Positions 34,174 to 47,800 of a stretch of DNA of 64,000 nucleotides are shown here, one piece after another; the stretch's first letter is position 1, and the number at the start of each line of letters is the position of its first letter. Origin of the DNA: Lottia gigantea (Eukaryota; Mollusca; Gastropoda; Lottiidae); contig NW_008710984.1 in NCBI RefSeq assembly GCF_000327385.1, forward strand, positions 740,638-804,637, in the 5' to 3' direction. A program made the position numbers and the translations under genes. A model generated the notes under the pieces. The model searched no databases. It worked only from the letters and a program-made list of their open reading frames with translations, and was not told the DNA's origin.

Positions 34174-37100
34174 GTAAGGGACTTTTATTAGATTGTTGTT
34201 ATTCACGAGTTAACATTTAAAAAAAATGATGTTCATTTTTACTGCTTAATATGTTGTGTTATTTTCAGTGGTACACATTTTGAGTATGTTTATGGTCATA
34301 TTTTGCGACTTTGTTTACGGTTTAACTAATTCAGAAAAGAATAATTTCAAATGGGCTCGGTGTCATGTGATGTGTCAGTTGGAAAAGACTTATCCATATA
34401 AGAAATATGGCATGCGTCAACTACGCTGAAATTTGTCAATCTACATTTCAAGAACACCAAACGTATAATGAGTAAAGAGTTCTAACTAGCATGGTTTGCA
34501 AAAGATGACTAATAGTTAAAAGAATATAGGTATAATCACTTAACAGTTGGTAAAGGTAGTTCTCATGGTGTCCTAAGCGGAATCCTAGAGAAGTCTCGCT
34601 CGACAATTATATAGCAGGTGGAACTGAAGTATGTATTATTATATTTTTGTGTAAGCATTACAATGTAAAAAGGATTTGGAATTTGAGTTGTGTTTTCTTC
34701 TCAAAGCACGTTGTCTGTTATGACATGGCGCTCTACCTAAGTTTGTTTAAGAGAAAAAGCATTTAGTAAGAGTTCAAAAGAAATTGCCACAAAGCACAAA
34801 AGCGTTAGATTGAACATTGAATTAGTCTAGATTATTATCTGAATTTGGCGTCATGTTGACAGGATGTTTCTTTACATAATTTGTAAACAAGCATTGTCAA
34901 CTACTACATATAGCTTACTGAGAATTACACAAAATTTCAGGATGTCCAAATGTACCATGGTGTAGCATCCTTACCAGTTGCTGTCCTAAACTTTATTGAG
35001 TCAATAGTGACGTTTAGTCCATATAAACTAATTAAGTTAAATCACCTCGGGTGATGCATAAATACTAATGATCAGATATTCTAAATTAATTACTGACTAG
35101 ATGGCATGTCGTAATTACTGTTTTTAACGAAGGATATCATGATATTGGGATATTATTTCACGTAGTTTCATATGTTGTTTTTGTTTGTAGACAGATCTCA
35201 GAGATAACAATTCAAAGGATATGTTTGTTAATTCATCATGTTCTCTTTAAGAAAATTTTAAGTACGTGTTTTTAAAATTAAAAAGAAAGTCTACTTTTTA
35301 GGCGCCTTTTTACAAATGACATGGTTGTGAAAGTGAAGGGTAGTTGAGAAATGACTTGGTGAAGTGAAGCGCTTTTCCTCGGTGTTGTTTGGGTCAGGCC
35401 CACCGTAAACTGGATAAAACCTTTCCTATCTTTTCTAACTATATTTTCTTTGCTGCTTCCTGCATGTTATCTAATATGGTAAACAGAAGCCACTACAGAC
35501 CACTACAAATGTACCAAAATCAAAACCTACAATGTCTAATTCTAGAAAGAAACAAAATTAACTGATATTATAAATAAATCCAGAAAGCCGTCATGAAATG
35601 GAAACTAAAAATGATATCACCTACCTATATATTGAAAATCTCCCTTAAAAAATTCTGGAAAATATTACCTGTTTTTTACTGTAAGTTAGAACCAGTGGAT
35701 TTTACACTAATGATAATAAAGTATAGATAAACCTTAATTCTTAAATCATTCCATTTATAACTATCATACTTTCATTTAAATCCTGTCCGATAAAATTTCA
35801 TTGCCATAAACATAATTATATAATTCTACTTTGAAATGTGTGGAAATGAACCCACAGCAATTAACTATGCAATGTCTTGCGATAGTTCACTGACCATTGC
35901 AAATTAGCAGGACTCCTTACTTACTCGAGATGTTTGCGAGAAAGGTCACATAACCCGCAACTTCAGCCTTTTATTACCAGACAACTTTATTCTGGAATGC
36001 ACGCTTTTTGAAGTTTATATTTCCAGATCATTTAAACAGTGACAATCAAGATCATTACAATTACTACTGACATGTCACTTTTACACTTCTTGAAATAAAA
36101 TATTTAGTTACTCAACAAACTGGTAGACTTCATTCATAATTAAGAACCTCAATTCAACTTTTTAACTTGCCTTACATTATTGCTTATTGTTGGCCATGGA
36201 GTAAGCAATATTCTACATAATATAATAAGTAAAAAGAACACTTTTGGTAGAATCTGCTGACAATCACAAAAATGGTGATAAGGAGGCGCTTACGTAGACT
36301 TTTGTTTACTCACAACGTATCGAACACAGCTACCCCCTTATTTTTCAGAACAACAAGACCATGAAGTTAATTTGGAACAGGAAATGTACGTGTATAACCT
36401 CGGGTCTGTATTTAAAAAGAAATGACAAATCGATATGAAGTTCGTTGAATTTATTTCAATTTTTTCTGCGGGTCGATTTACTGATGATTACGTTTTCTAT
36501 CCTGTGTGAAATTGATGATAGACTCTTACTTCATTATTTCCCCAAGTCCATGGATTTAATGAATGCACATTGCCTGTTTGTCCATCGATCGTAGTGCATA
36601 AAACTGCATTAAATTTTGATTTATGAGTTGAACGGTAATGAATCATAGCAGTTCTTTTCTAAATGATGATATTGTAAATGCATTTGATTATATTTAACTG
36701 CAATCAGATATTTACACGAGGTCTATTTGGAGCAAATATAATGGATTTGGCATAATGAACATCTCTATAATATTTCCAGCAATTATGAGTAGCCTGTGAA
36801 TTAAATCATGGCATTTTCAATTAAATAAGATTAGTAGTTATTTCTACACATAGAAATTCAACAGATATGCCAGCAAGGTGTTCACTTTAGTGGTGTTAAC
36901 TAGATTAAAAATATTTTCAACTGGTTTAGATGTTATTTGTGGTGTCTTATTGGCCAAAAGAAAGATTTTTTACATATCTTAAAAAAATAAATTACAGAAC
37001 AAAAGATCTTGAATTACATAAAGAATTTACGTTGTCATGTAAATTGTTGAAACGTTGTGTATAATAATGTGATTTACGTTCTTTAATATTGATTAATATC

Positions 37101-38880
37101 ATTTACATGAATTTGACAGATCAAACTAAATTTTCCGAATCTAACCGTGTTCTGTATTACATCCAGTTTTACGCCTTGTATCTTTTCTTGAATGGTTAGT
37201 TAATTTTACCTTAGAGAAATCATAGAAATTGCTATTTAATGTCACCGATCATATATTAGACTAGAAACTGAAAGTAGTTAGTCCAGTAGATCATTAGAAT
37301 CCTTGATAATTCGAGGTCTTGCGTATGGACGTGTACACATACAATTACAAATAAGTGGTCTTAGTCAATGTGAAAATCTTTCCAAGGATCCTTTCAGAAT
37401 GTTTCAATCCCACCTCGTTCAAGGAAGAAACACTTTGATTACTAAAATAAAGCTTTTTATAAATGAATAATGTTCGTCGTGGATCTTAGCTTTTGGGTCA
37501 TACTGGTCATACCTTTACATGGTCATTTAGGACCCGAAGGTCGAAAGACTCTGACCAACGAAATAACATTAAAAAGAATTCCAAAAATTATGTTATACCT
37601 CATTATGATTTAATTACCTTCAATCTTTTTTTTCAAATCGTGATGCTATCGGACATAATTTGTACTGCGACTTTCAAAAAAAATATCCGATTTTATCTTA
37701 AAGACAGAAATGTGATGAAAAAAAGGCCGACATAAACAACAAAGTGTAAATTTGAATAGATTATTTTTTTCTGGCAAAATATAAATAAAACTAAGGTGAA
37801 ATCTTTCTTGTAGATCTTAAACTTTTTGATGTCTAAGCGAAGGTACGTTTTTTTCGTTCATTCGGACTCATAAACTAGAAAAGCAGGAAGGTATGATATT
37901 GGGTGTAAAACATATGCAGTACGTACGAAATTTACTTTGAAATTGATAAACCACATTTCGAATCAGGCTACATTGACATAATCTAATGAGGTATGTTTTG
38001 CACAACTTTTTGCAAGCAGTCCCCTAGGCAGATTTCATTATTCATTGGGGTAAGTAATATATCGGGGGTGCAATGATGTATAGTGTTTAGTTACAGTAAT
38101 GGATCAGAATTTTTTCAGGGGGGCAATCCATCCATTCATTGTAGCTACGGGCTTCGTTTCAAGTACAAAACTAAATGATTGACATGACATGTACTTTACC
38201 ACATTTGATAAACTAAAAACATTCATTATAAATTGTTCATGCATGTATCAAGCAATTAATTTTAAGCTAGTAAACACATATTGATGAAATAAAAGTTATC
38301 GTATGGGGCGAACTGGGGTTTTATAAAATATTCAGTCACTGAGCCTACATAGATTGTAGACATTTAACGGAAATCACATATGTGAAGACAGAATTGTGGA
38401 TCAGTTCATGCTCGCAGTTCACCAAACATATTACCGAGGAGCTGAAGAGGAATCAAAAATAAATTTTATTATGTGTTACTTCCTTGCAAATATGACTGGT
38501 TGCATTCACTAATACTCGTAGCTCTCAAATAAACCATTTTTAATGTGGAAGGTTTTTTTATTTGAAAAAATATATTAACAAAGTTTTAACAACAACATGG
38601 TTTTTCAACAGGAAAATATTATGTTTGCAAAATAAGTTTTTCACAAATCATGTAAAGAAAAGTGTTGAACTCATTAAGATTAATATCAGTATATGAAAAT
38701 ATGACAATGTGGAAGTGTTGATAGAAATGGTACAGCACCAACACTATACTATACTGTAATTTACATCACACATAAATTGAGTTTTAGATAACATTTCTGT
38801 TTATATATTTTTTTCTAAACGACAGTCTGTTCATTAAATACAATAGATAACTGACAAGAGTTGCTGTTTGATATAAAATT
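34174..38880. other. Gene-less stretch
   Basis: AT-rich DNA with no recognisable coding exon, RNA gene or element. If the splice donor at 34174 is real, this would be the beginning of an intron. The frame at 37493-37735 has no known motif. Confidence 0.5.
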
Positions 38881-40220
38881 AACCTAAAATGGAATGTGGT
38901 TCTGAATCACACAGTTCTGAAACTTAGCATGAAATGTAATTATCATTCTTACGGTATTGTAACTCAGCATGTAATGTGGTTCCTAGTCATACGGTACTGT
39001 AACTTGGTATGTAATGTGGTTGTTAGTCATACAGTACAGTAACTTGACATGTAATGTGGTTGTTAGTCATACAGTACAGTAACTTGGCATGTAATGTGGT
39101 TGTTAGTCATACAGTACAGTAACTTGGCATGTAATGTGGTTGTTAGTCATACAGTACAGTAACTTGACATGTAATGTGGTTGTTAGTCATACAGTACAGT
39201 AACTTGGCATGTAATGTGGTTCTTAGTCATACAGTTTAGTAACTTGGCATGTAATTTTGTTCTTAGTCATACAGTACAGTAACTTGGCATGCAATGTGGT
39301 TGTTAGTCATACAGTACAGTAACTTGGCATGTAATGTGGTTCTTAGTCATACAGTACAGTAACTTGGCATGTAATGTGGTTGTTAGTCATACAGTATAGT
39401 AACGTGGCATGGAATGTGGTTCTTAGTCATACAGTCCTGTAACTTGGTATTTAATGTGGTTCTTAGTCATACAATACAGTAACTTGGCATGTAATGTGGT
39501 TCTTAGTCATACAGTACAGTAACTTGGCATGTAATGTGGTTCTTAGTCATACAGTACAGTAACTTGGCATGTAATGTGGTTCTTAGTCATACAGTTTAGT
39601 AACTTGGCATGTAATGTGGTTGTTAGTCATACAGTACAGTAACTTGGCATGTAATGTGGTTCTTAGTCATACAGTTTAGTAACTTGGCATGTAATTTTGT
39701 TCTTAGTCATACAGTACAGTAACTTGGCATGCAATGTGGTTGTTAGTCATACAGTACAGTAACTTGGCATGTAATGTGGTTCTTAGTCATACAGTACAGT
39801 AACTTGGCATGTAATGTGGTTGTTAGTCATACAGTATAGTAACGTGGCATGGAATGTGGTTCTTAGTCATACAGTCCTGTAACTTGGTATTTAATGTGGT
39901 TCTTAGTCATACAATACAGTAACTTGGCATGTAATGTGGTTCTTAGTCATACAGTACAGTAACTTGGCATGTAATGTGGTTCTTAGTCATACAGTACAGT
40001 AACTTGGCATGTAATGTGGTTCTTAGTCATACAGTTTAGTAACTTGGCATGTAATGTGGTTCTTAGTCATACAGTACAGTAACTTGGCATGTAATGTGGT
40101 TCTTAGTCATACAGTGGTGTAACTTGGCATGCAATGTGGTAGTTAGTCATACAGTACAGTAACTTGACATGTAATTTGGTTGTTAGTCATACAGTCCTGT
40201 AACTTGGCATGTAAAGTGAT
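38881..40220. repeat. 40-bp minisatellite, about 33 units, with a 440-bp higher-order repeat
   Basis: The unit contains AACTTGGCATGTAATGTGGT then a TTAGTCATACAGTACAGT part. Unit starts fall every 40 bp from about 38881 to 40201 with no indel at all; the first three or four units are diverged. Marker variants (ATTTTGT at 39253/39693, GCAATG at 39291/39731, AACGTGG at 39401/39841, GGTATTTAATG at 39446/39886) recur exactly 440 bp apart. I compared line by line: 39168-39621 and 39608-40061 are identical over 454 bases. No long frame is open. Confidence 0.95.
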
Positions 40221-41673
40221 TTTAAGTGTTAAGAGTCCCGAAACCTTGGATATATTGTTCTTGGCGGGTTAAGAATGTTCTGGTGTAAATGTAGCTTTTT
40301 CATTATTTATTAAACCGACAATTAGGTATAGTTTAAAATGGAAAAATATTTTGTTGAAATGGTGGGATTACTGTAAATGATTTTATCAACTGAATGAGCC
40401 TCATTCTGCCTTATTTAATGGAAAACACGTTTATATTAGTTTATGATGCATGATGAACTGAAGTGCATGTTAACATGTTTGCCAAGTTCTTGAATGATTC
40501 AGAAATCAAGATTAAGTAAACATGAAAATAAATATTAATCCAGTTTCTTAAATTTGCTCGAAAATTGAAACTAAATAATCCTTCTATATGAAATCTTTTC
40601 TAATCTCTTATTTATAGACACGGGAATGATTGCACGTTTAAGCTTAAACCGGTAATAACAATGATCATGATTATCATGGACGCAAAAACCCATTCTCAAT
40701 TGTCAACTCTGGATGAAATATAATATAACCTTCGTATAAGATATCGCAAAATACACCAGTCGTATTTCACGTAGCCTTCAATTATAAATCGTATTATGCG
40801 CCCTCTGCTTTTCTCAACAATAGTTGAGTAATGCGTTAAAATAATTGTATAACAAGAATATTTCTGCGAAGAAATTTAAGCTAAAGAGAAACAATTTTTG
40901 AGTTCTACCTTGTTACATCAACAAATTTACTTTGGAATAGTATGACTATTTGAATGTACGCTGGAAAACGAGTATGCCTTAAGGAAATAGTACTTAATAC
41001 CATAAAATAATGTACATAGGAAACCAATGAATTGAGCATGGAAAAACTGGGGGCTCGCAAATCATCAGGCTGTAAAACCAATTTCATTACTTGCTTCAGG
41101 ATTCGTACCTTCTTGCTAATCTATGATTTGTTATACATTTACTTAAATGTTTTAGTAAATACCACATTTATTATGTACATTATTATTATATGTAAGTCCA
41201 CACCAGACAGGGATCGTCATGACCAAGAATTCCATCCACCAAAGAAATAATGTAAATTGCATTCATTTGTAAATGTCCCAAGATACATTTATTAGTCGGG
41301 CCCCATCTGTAGAATGGCAGGAAAGGTGCCAGACATTTTAAATTGTTTAAATGTTTGATAAAGTCAATTTAAGTGGTTCAAGTAACACCATCACAACGAT
41401 TTTGTCGAATTAAAACAAAAGCTATGTTAAAGGTATTCTTCTACGTCCAAGAATGAACCCAAATTTAAGTGTTATATATATTATAAAGCCCCACGCAAAC
41501 GAACCCTGGGGTCACGTGAGACGAAAGGCATGTGACAAGGGGCATACGAAATATTCTTTAGAGCAATGTCCATCATGTGCGGCTAAAGAGCACATTACTA
41601 TGTTATTGTTTTTTTATATACGGACAAAAATTCGTATCTGAATTAAATAGATGCGGTTTATCAAGTTAAGGTA
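40221..41673. other. No gene seen
   Basis: AT-rich DNA. GTCACGTGAG at 41511-41520 is an E-box of the MiT/USF type inside a short open frame (41453-41641) that I do not recognise. Confidence 0.45.
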
Positions 41674-41806
41674 GTGTAATGGAATTTGATTGTCGATGCA
41701 GAAGTTGGACAGTGGATGTAAATAGTATAACGGAATTTGACTGTCAATGCAAAAGTTGGACAGTGGATGTAAATAGTGTAATATTATTTGACTGTCAATT
41801 TAAATA
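41674..41806. repeat. 51-bp tandem repeat, about 2.6 units
   Basis: Copies start at 41674, 41725 and 41776 and share GTTGGACAGTGGATGTAAAT. The third is partial and diverged. Unrelated in sequence to the 51-bp array at 4118. Confidence 0.8.
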
Positions 41807-44800
41807 GAATAATAGATATTTGACAGATGGTATTCAGAAACAAGTATGGTAATCAACATCTAAACAGTACAACGTGGATCGTCTTAACGTCTTGTTAAAT
41901 ATTTATATATTGAACCCTGTTAGTATATAAACATATACATTTTTATAACAAACTGTAAAGGAGATATGTTTAAAGCACTTAAAATAATTTTGCTTTTCAA
42001 TTACCTGAATAGTTAAGAAAACGTATTAAAAAAAAAACTCTTGAGTTACGGAAGATGCATACTGATTTTCTTTTTGTTGCTTCACGAAAGAAGTTATATT
42101 ATCTCCATAATTAAAATTCTAATGAGGTTTTAACTGTTTGATGTCAGTTGTAATAAAATCCATAATAAAACATTCTAAAATGTTTTAACGCATCTAGTCA
42201 TGTAAAAGCACCACTAAACTGTTGCACACTTCAATAGTTTCTGTTGCGATCTAACTGTTCTGAAATGCCTTAAAGCATAAAATGATGTAAGAATTGTGTG
42301 TATAAGTGAAATATACCATGACCTTCCACACCAGCCGCGACTCATTGGGCTCCATCCTCGTTACCTATTTCCTAGTCCACAGAAAACCTTTGATGTAAAC
42401 GAGACATTGTTTGTAAACATAATATAAACAATATGTTTATTAGGTTTTATAGGATGTAAAAAGAAATTGATATGTCAATATAGACTGCCATTACCAACGT
42501 CATTATATGTTAATTCAGATTTGATCTTTCATGTCCAATGAGACGAAAATTTCCAATGCTTCTTATCTCCTTAACCAATACATGATTGTTTTTTCTATGG
42601 CGTCGGGCCCATTACAATATCGACTGGAGAATTTTATCGGGTTTAATCCGATACTCTTTCTCAATATCTTTCCTTGACGGCATGTCCATTCCAAGTAATT
42701 TGAGCTTTACATAGAAATTCTCGCTTGGTAATTTTATAGCAATATTCAAAACATTGATAATATCTTCAGACTGAAATAAGTTAAGACTTTTTTTGAAGAT
42801 TAAATCTTTGAGAATCGCGTAGTTGTTGATAGCATAGAGCATAGCCGGTTTTACAATGATTTTGTGAAGCTTCTGAAGTTGAAAAGTCGCATATCCAAAA
42901 CTGACATTTATAGTTGCCTGATCATAAGATCCGACTCTTTTGGATTATTCTGTAAACTACTTTATATTTGACAGACGGACATAAATTTTCAAATCAAACA
43001 AGACCATAATTAATAATAGTATTGTTACCAATTTTATGATCAGAAGCGAATCAATGAAGACAAACATAATAACAAACTACAAAGTTATCACAGACAAGCA
43101 GTTGAATAAATATAGCTCGATTGTCTGGGCCGTACATTAAAAACCAAGTCGTGACATTACAGGCATACAATATCCACATATTTGCTAAGCTACCCATTGT
43201 GCTTGCCCTAGAACTTGAATTCGTTTTCCATTACGTCAAGGCAATTAATAACATCATTTGAGTGACCTGGAGGGATGTGGTACTTTTTCCAATACCATGC
43301 TCATCCAATCAATAATCAGAAACTTTACTGAGGTAAACAGGATTTTGTAGTACACATTCAGATATCCGAACGTAGCCCGTCTGCACTAACAATATGATCA
43401 AATGAGAAGAACGAGAAGTTGAAGGAAGCAAAACCAGTGGACAACTCATTAGCTTGACCTTATCTAGAAAAACAATAGAACGGTTAAACATAAAGAATTG
43501 TTTATAAACATTGTAGTACTCTGGGGTAGTATTTTATCACACATGTACAGATCATGTTCCGCTTTCATTTTCATCGCATCAACCATTAACCCACCATTGT
43601 GGTATGTATTATCTAGACTTTGACCTCTAGTATGCTGGTGAAATGATGTTAGAATATTGTTCTCGGAGTAAGTGATTCTAGGAAATCTAGAAAATCAAGA
43701 TAAAGGTAGAGAGAAAGCGTGGGTGTATCACTCCATGTGTTTCCCTCGCCATTGTGCATTTAGAATCAAATCATCCTACGAGAAACCGAAACTTTTTTGT
43801 TGGAATCGATTAACTTTCCCAAAAGCTTCAGTTGGTTATATACATTGTTTGTAATCTAAACAAAAGGCCAAAATACCTTTAGACATTCCTTTGCACGGCC
43901 CCGACAAACAACCGGGGAGAGATGGTTGAGATAACGGTCTGCTCATCTTGATAAAGTATACAATTTTTTTACACGACTTGAGTGTTTTATGGATGACCTA
44001 ACTGTACGAGATATTGGCAGGATAAAGTCCTATCGCAGGTATGTCTTAATTAATGCAATTTGGTGTTTCATCAAGTCAGGTAAAATTTGATATGCCGTAT
44101 ATATTCTATAGTTACCATGATATAACATCCGGAATGAATGGTGAAAAAGTTTCCTTCGACAAGAACGGACGGCAAACGTCTCTATAAACTCCAGCAAACA
44201 ATAGCTCTAATAATTTACACTTCATTTGTAGCTTACCAATGTTGCAGAGATATTGTCTGTGATTTTATGAAATCAATCTTGTTTTATCTTGATTCATAAC
44301 TTCTTTATAATAGTACTTACCCTTACCAATACCTTCCACCGATTCAATTGTTAATGGTACCTTTGGTTCTTTGCAATTTTACAAAAAAAGACACGAACAA
44401 GTTAGAAACCTGCAGCGTAGGGTTAATTTCTTGAAAATTAAGTTCTGAACATGCCAAAAATAAAATATGCGAGAAAACTCATATTTGATTAAGATAAATA
44501 CGGTAATGTAACGGCATCAGGTAACGTGAATTAGACAGGCAAGTAATCAATTAATTAACAAGTAATTCTTAAACAGTCTTGCACTTTACATTAAGAGGTT
44601 AAATTATAGAGGCATTTTCTCAATGAATATTCGTTGAGTAAAACTTAAATGTTATGATGATCTAATTTTCTCGGAATATAACAATCTTATCCAGACCAGC
44701 AAAACGTTTAAAATTTAAAAAGAAGCCGAAAGTATATTTTAGCATATAAGATTCTGATGGTATTATTTTAAACGTATACTGCAACCAAAGCAGTGTTTTG

Positions 44801-47800
44801 ATTGTCATTTTGAGATCGAGATATCTTTTGTTCCTTTGGAATATTCTTATCTGCTGTCTGTATACAATTCCATAATACGGACTAAGAACTTTCATGAAAT
44901 CGAGACGGGAATGGAAGTCTGAAGCAAAAATTCAATTTACTTAAGAGCTTTGTTAAGTTGAGAGTATTAAAGTAAGACGAAGAAAGATTAAGAATCTGTT
45001 TGAAGAAAGGCTTTACATATAAGACTGATAATGCAACCTCAATCGAAGGCTTGTTTGAGGTTTAAACTAGTATTACTTGTCTAATTAATGAGCAATTGAC
45101 GTTAATTTTACCCTGAAGTATTACGTAACAAGACCACAACAGAATTCTCTGCGCATTCCGAGTCAGATTCAGCTATAAAGAAACTGCCGAGTATTCTCGA
45201 ATAATTTATAACAGCTAGGGTCTGAGTGAAAAATGGTTGTGCATATACTTACCTATTAAGTAAAAAATGTATTATACTAGTTTCAGTTAATATTTTTGAT
45301 CATTTTTATATTGTGTCTTCCTTTGAAATTCTGTTCTGGTAAATGTTTTTCTATAAGCATTGGTGTTATTTCATCATTGCACTGTAAATAAGATGACGGC
45401 ATGTTATCGTCCATGAATTAGCTAACATTGTAACTTCATTAGTCCAAGTAATATGTGAAAAAATACATTACAGTTTACATTAAGTCGAACTATTTACTCT
45501 GGATTAACTATAATTAAACATGTTTCGCAAAACTAATTCAACTAGAATATAACACAAATAAAAAACATTATCACCAGGAGCGCCATTAAAAATCTGTCAA
45601 TGTGCGGAAGTGACGTTATTTGGTAACGGTATTTACCGGAACTGTATAATGCAGTATATTAACGGTAGAGTGACGTATCCATGGTATCACCAGGAACTAT
45701 TCGACACATTTTACAATTAATTAGCAGGTGCATGTTGATTATTGATTAATTGAATACTTTAATCAGATTATCATCAATTATACCATAAAATTATATTTAA
45801 AGTTGGTTTCTCCCAATACCAATACTTTATCAGTCATCTAGCTAGCTAGGTAGGATATAATAATATATGCTCAAAATCAGATGTCCGCAATTACACTTTA
45901 CAAAATGATAATCATTTTTTTAGCATCGTTTCCCCAGAAAGACCCTAGAAGTCCGGTGCCCAGAACTGAAGGGCTGATGATGTGCCAACTACACTGCAAT
46001 ATGTCATCTTAAATCTTGAAATAATATTTTTTTCTATTCCGAAAAGCATATGGAAGTCCACGATGAGTTTTCTGCAATCTAATTTAAGAGTCGGTTTGTG
46101 TTGACGAAACGTGCTATGGTTAATGTTCTATAATTTTTGTGACATAACATATTGTTTGCTGAAACCACTTCAAAGCATTATATTTAAACAATGATATAAA
46201 AAAATCGTGACTTGCTGTGAACAAACCTATTATGCGATAAAATTCATTTTCTGAAGGTCAATATGAAAGATGGGCCAGAACAAGTAATCTTAAAACAATT
46301 AAGGCATTGAACGCGCATGATTTAATGAAAAGAACAACTAAGAAACGATATGGAATATAAAAACCTTTTTTGTCATTAGAAGATCGTTTACACAGACCTC
46401 ATTTTGCCTTTTGATCGGGAAATGAGATCAAGGTAACTAATAGAATCTTCATGTTTTCCAGTTAGATTACAGTATTTGGTATTTTATGGAATGGTTTGTA
46501 CTGTTTAGAAGTATGATCTGTCTTACCCTAACCAAAAAAAGTTGGCAACGGCATAATTAAAAAAAATAGGATTAAAATCTCCTGATCATCATGTTTGCCT
46601 TACTTTGCAGACATAAACTCTCCTACGATCCCCAGCAGCGTCCCCGAAATTTAAAGTGAATTTAAGCTGTAGAAGTAATTTAGTGGCAAGAATATGTGTA
46701 TTAGAAGGTTGAAGGGTAATTAAGTTGTCTAGTAGTGTATAGTGACGGTATAAAGATAGTTAAGACCAGAATATTGCCGTGGAAATTGCATTATCTCACT
46801 AGACAGCGATACTATTCGATTTTCCTCAATAAAACAATTACTAACAGTCTGTTCACTTGATATTTGAAACACCAAGGGATGAGGAGGCGAATCAAGGAAG
46901 TTGTTTTAGGTATATTTTTTTAGTATCATCCACTCACAAAAACTTGCAAATTAAGAAAAACATATTTATATAATTTTCTTACAGTGTCGCGATGGCCTTT
47001 TAAACACCCAATGTTTTTCATATCAGGATGCGGCCAATGCTGCAAAGATTGCATTACGATCATGGAAATTGATTTGAGGGTCAATGTTTTGGTGTCGTGA
47101 AACAGAAAAAAATCTAAGGAGCTCATAATTGGCCCTTCTTGCGTAAACCCAAACTAACTGAAAATTGGTTTCACTTAACCTATTGAAGTAAATGCCACAA
47201 ATACTTTTTGTACAGTTTAAGATAATACCAAATGATCATCATCTTTCTGCAGCTAATGACGGGTTATTAAAAATATTAAAACTTTATTTATTACAACAAT
47301 ATTTTTTATATCACACGTTTCTGAAAAGTACTATGACAAATACTTATCTTGTGATACATTGAAGACCATTTCGTTTCTGCTTGTGTTTGACACATTTTCA
47401 CTAATGAACTAAACAGCGTCTGATAGTTCAAATGAGACAATAATTAAAAACCCGCGTGTCACTTTATGTGCAACCATTCTCAGTTGGGAATCCTTAAAGG
47501 TTAGGCATATGCCAATTATCGACAAGATGTCCCCCACTGTGCTTAAAATGTAATCTGTTATCTCAATGTCATTAAAAAAGGACGTGTTTTTAACTTAAAC
47601 AGTCAATTTAGAGTTTCAACGGCACTGAAACCCCTTTATCACATTTGTTTTACTTCTTCAAACCTGCAAACCAGTTCCGGGTTTAAAGATGTTCATTTGA
47701 TATCACCGCAGTAAGTTGTTGATAAGAGCACTTGTGTTTTAAAAAGCGTAAAATAAAGAATTCATCACAGCAATAACAGCATGACACTATCGATTGAAGG

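Noticed and set aside
38881-40220. CRISPR or origin-type iterons
   Set aside because: Contiguous units without spacers in a eukaryotic genome; a minisatellite explains it.
43900-43945. tRNA-like or SINE head (GGGGAGAGATGGTTGAGATA)
   Set aside because: Resembles an A-box region at a glance, but there is no B box at the right distance and no acceptor-stem pairing.
44662-44895. Minus-strand frame with KVLSPYYGIVYRQQIRIF, suspected LINE RT
   Set aside because: No RT motifs (no catalytic DD, no GxPxGS block) and no related frames next to it.
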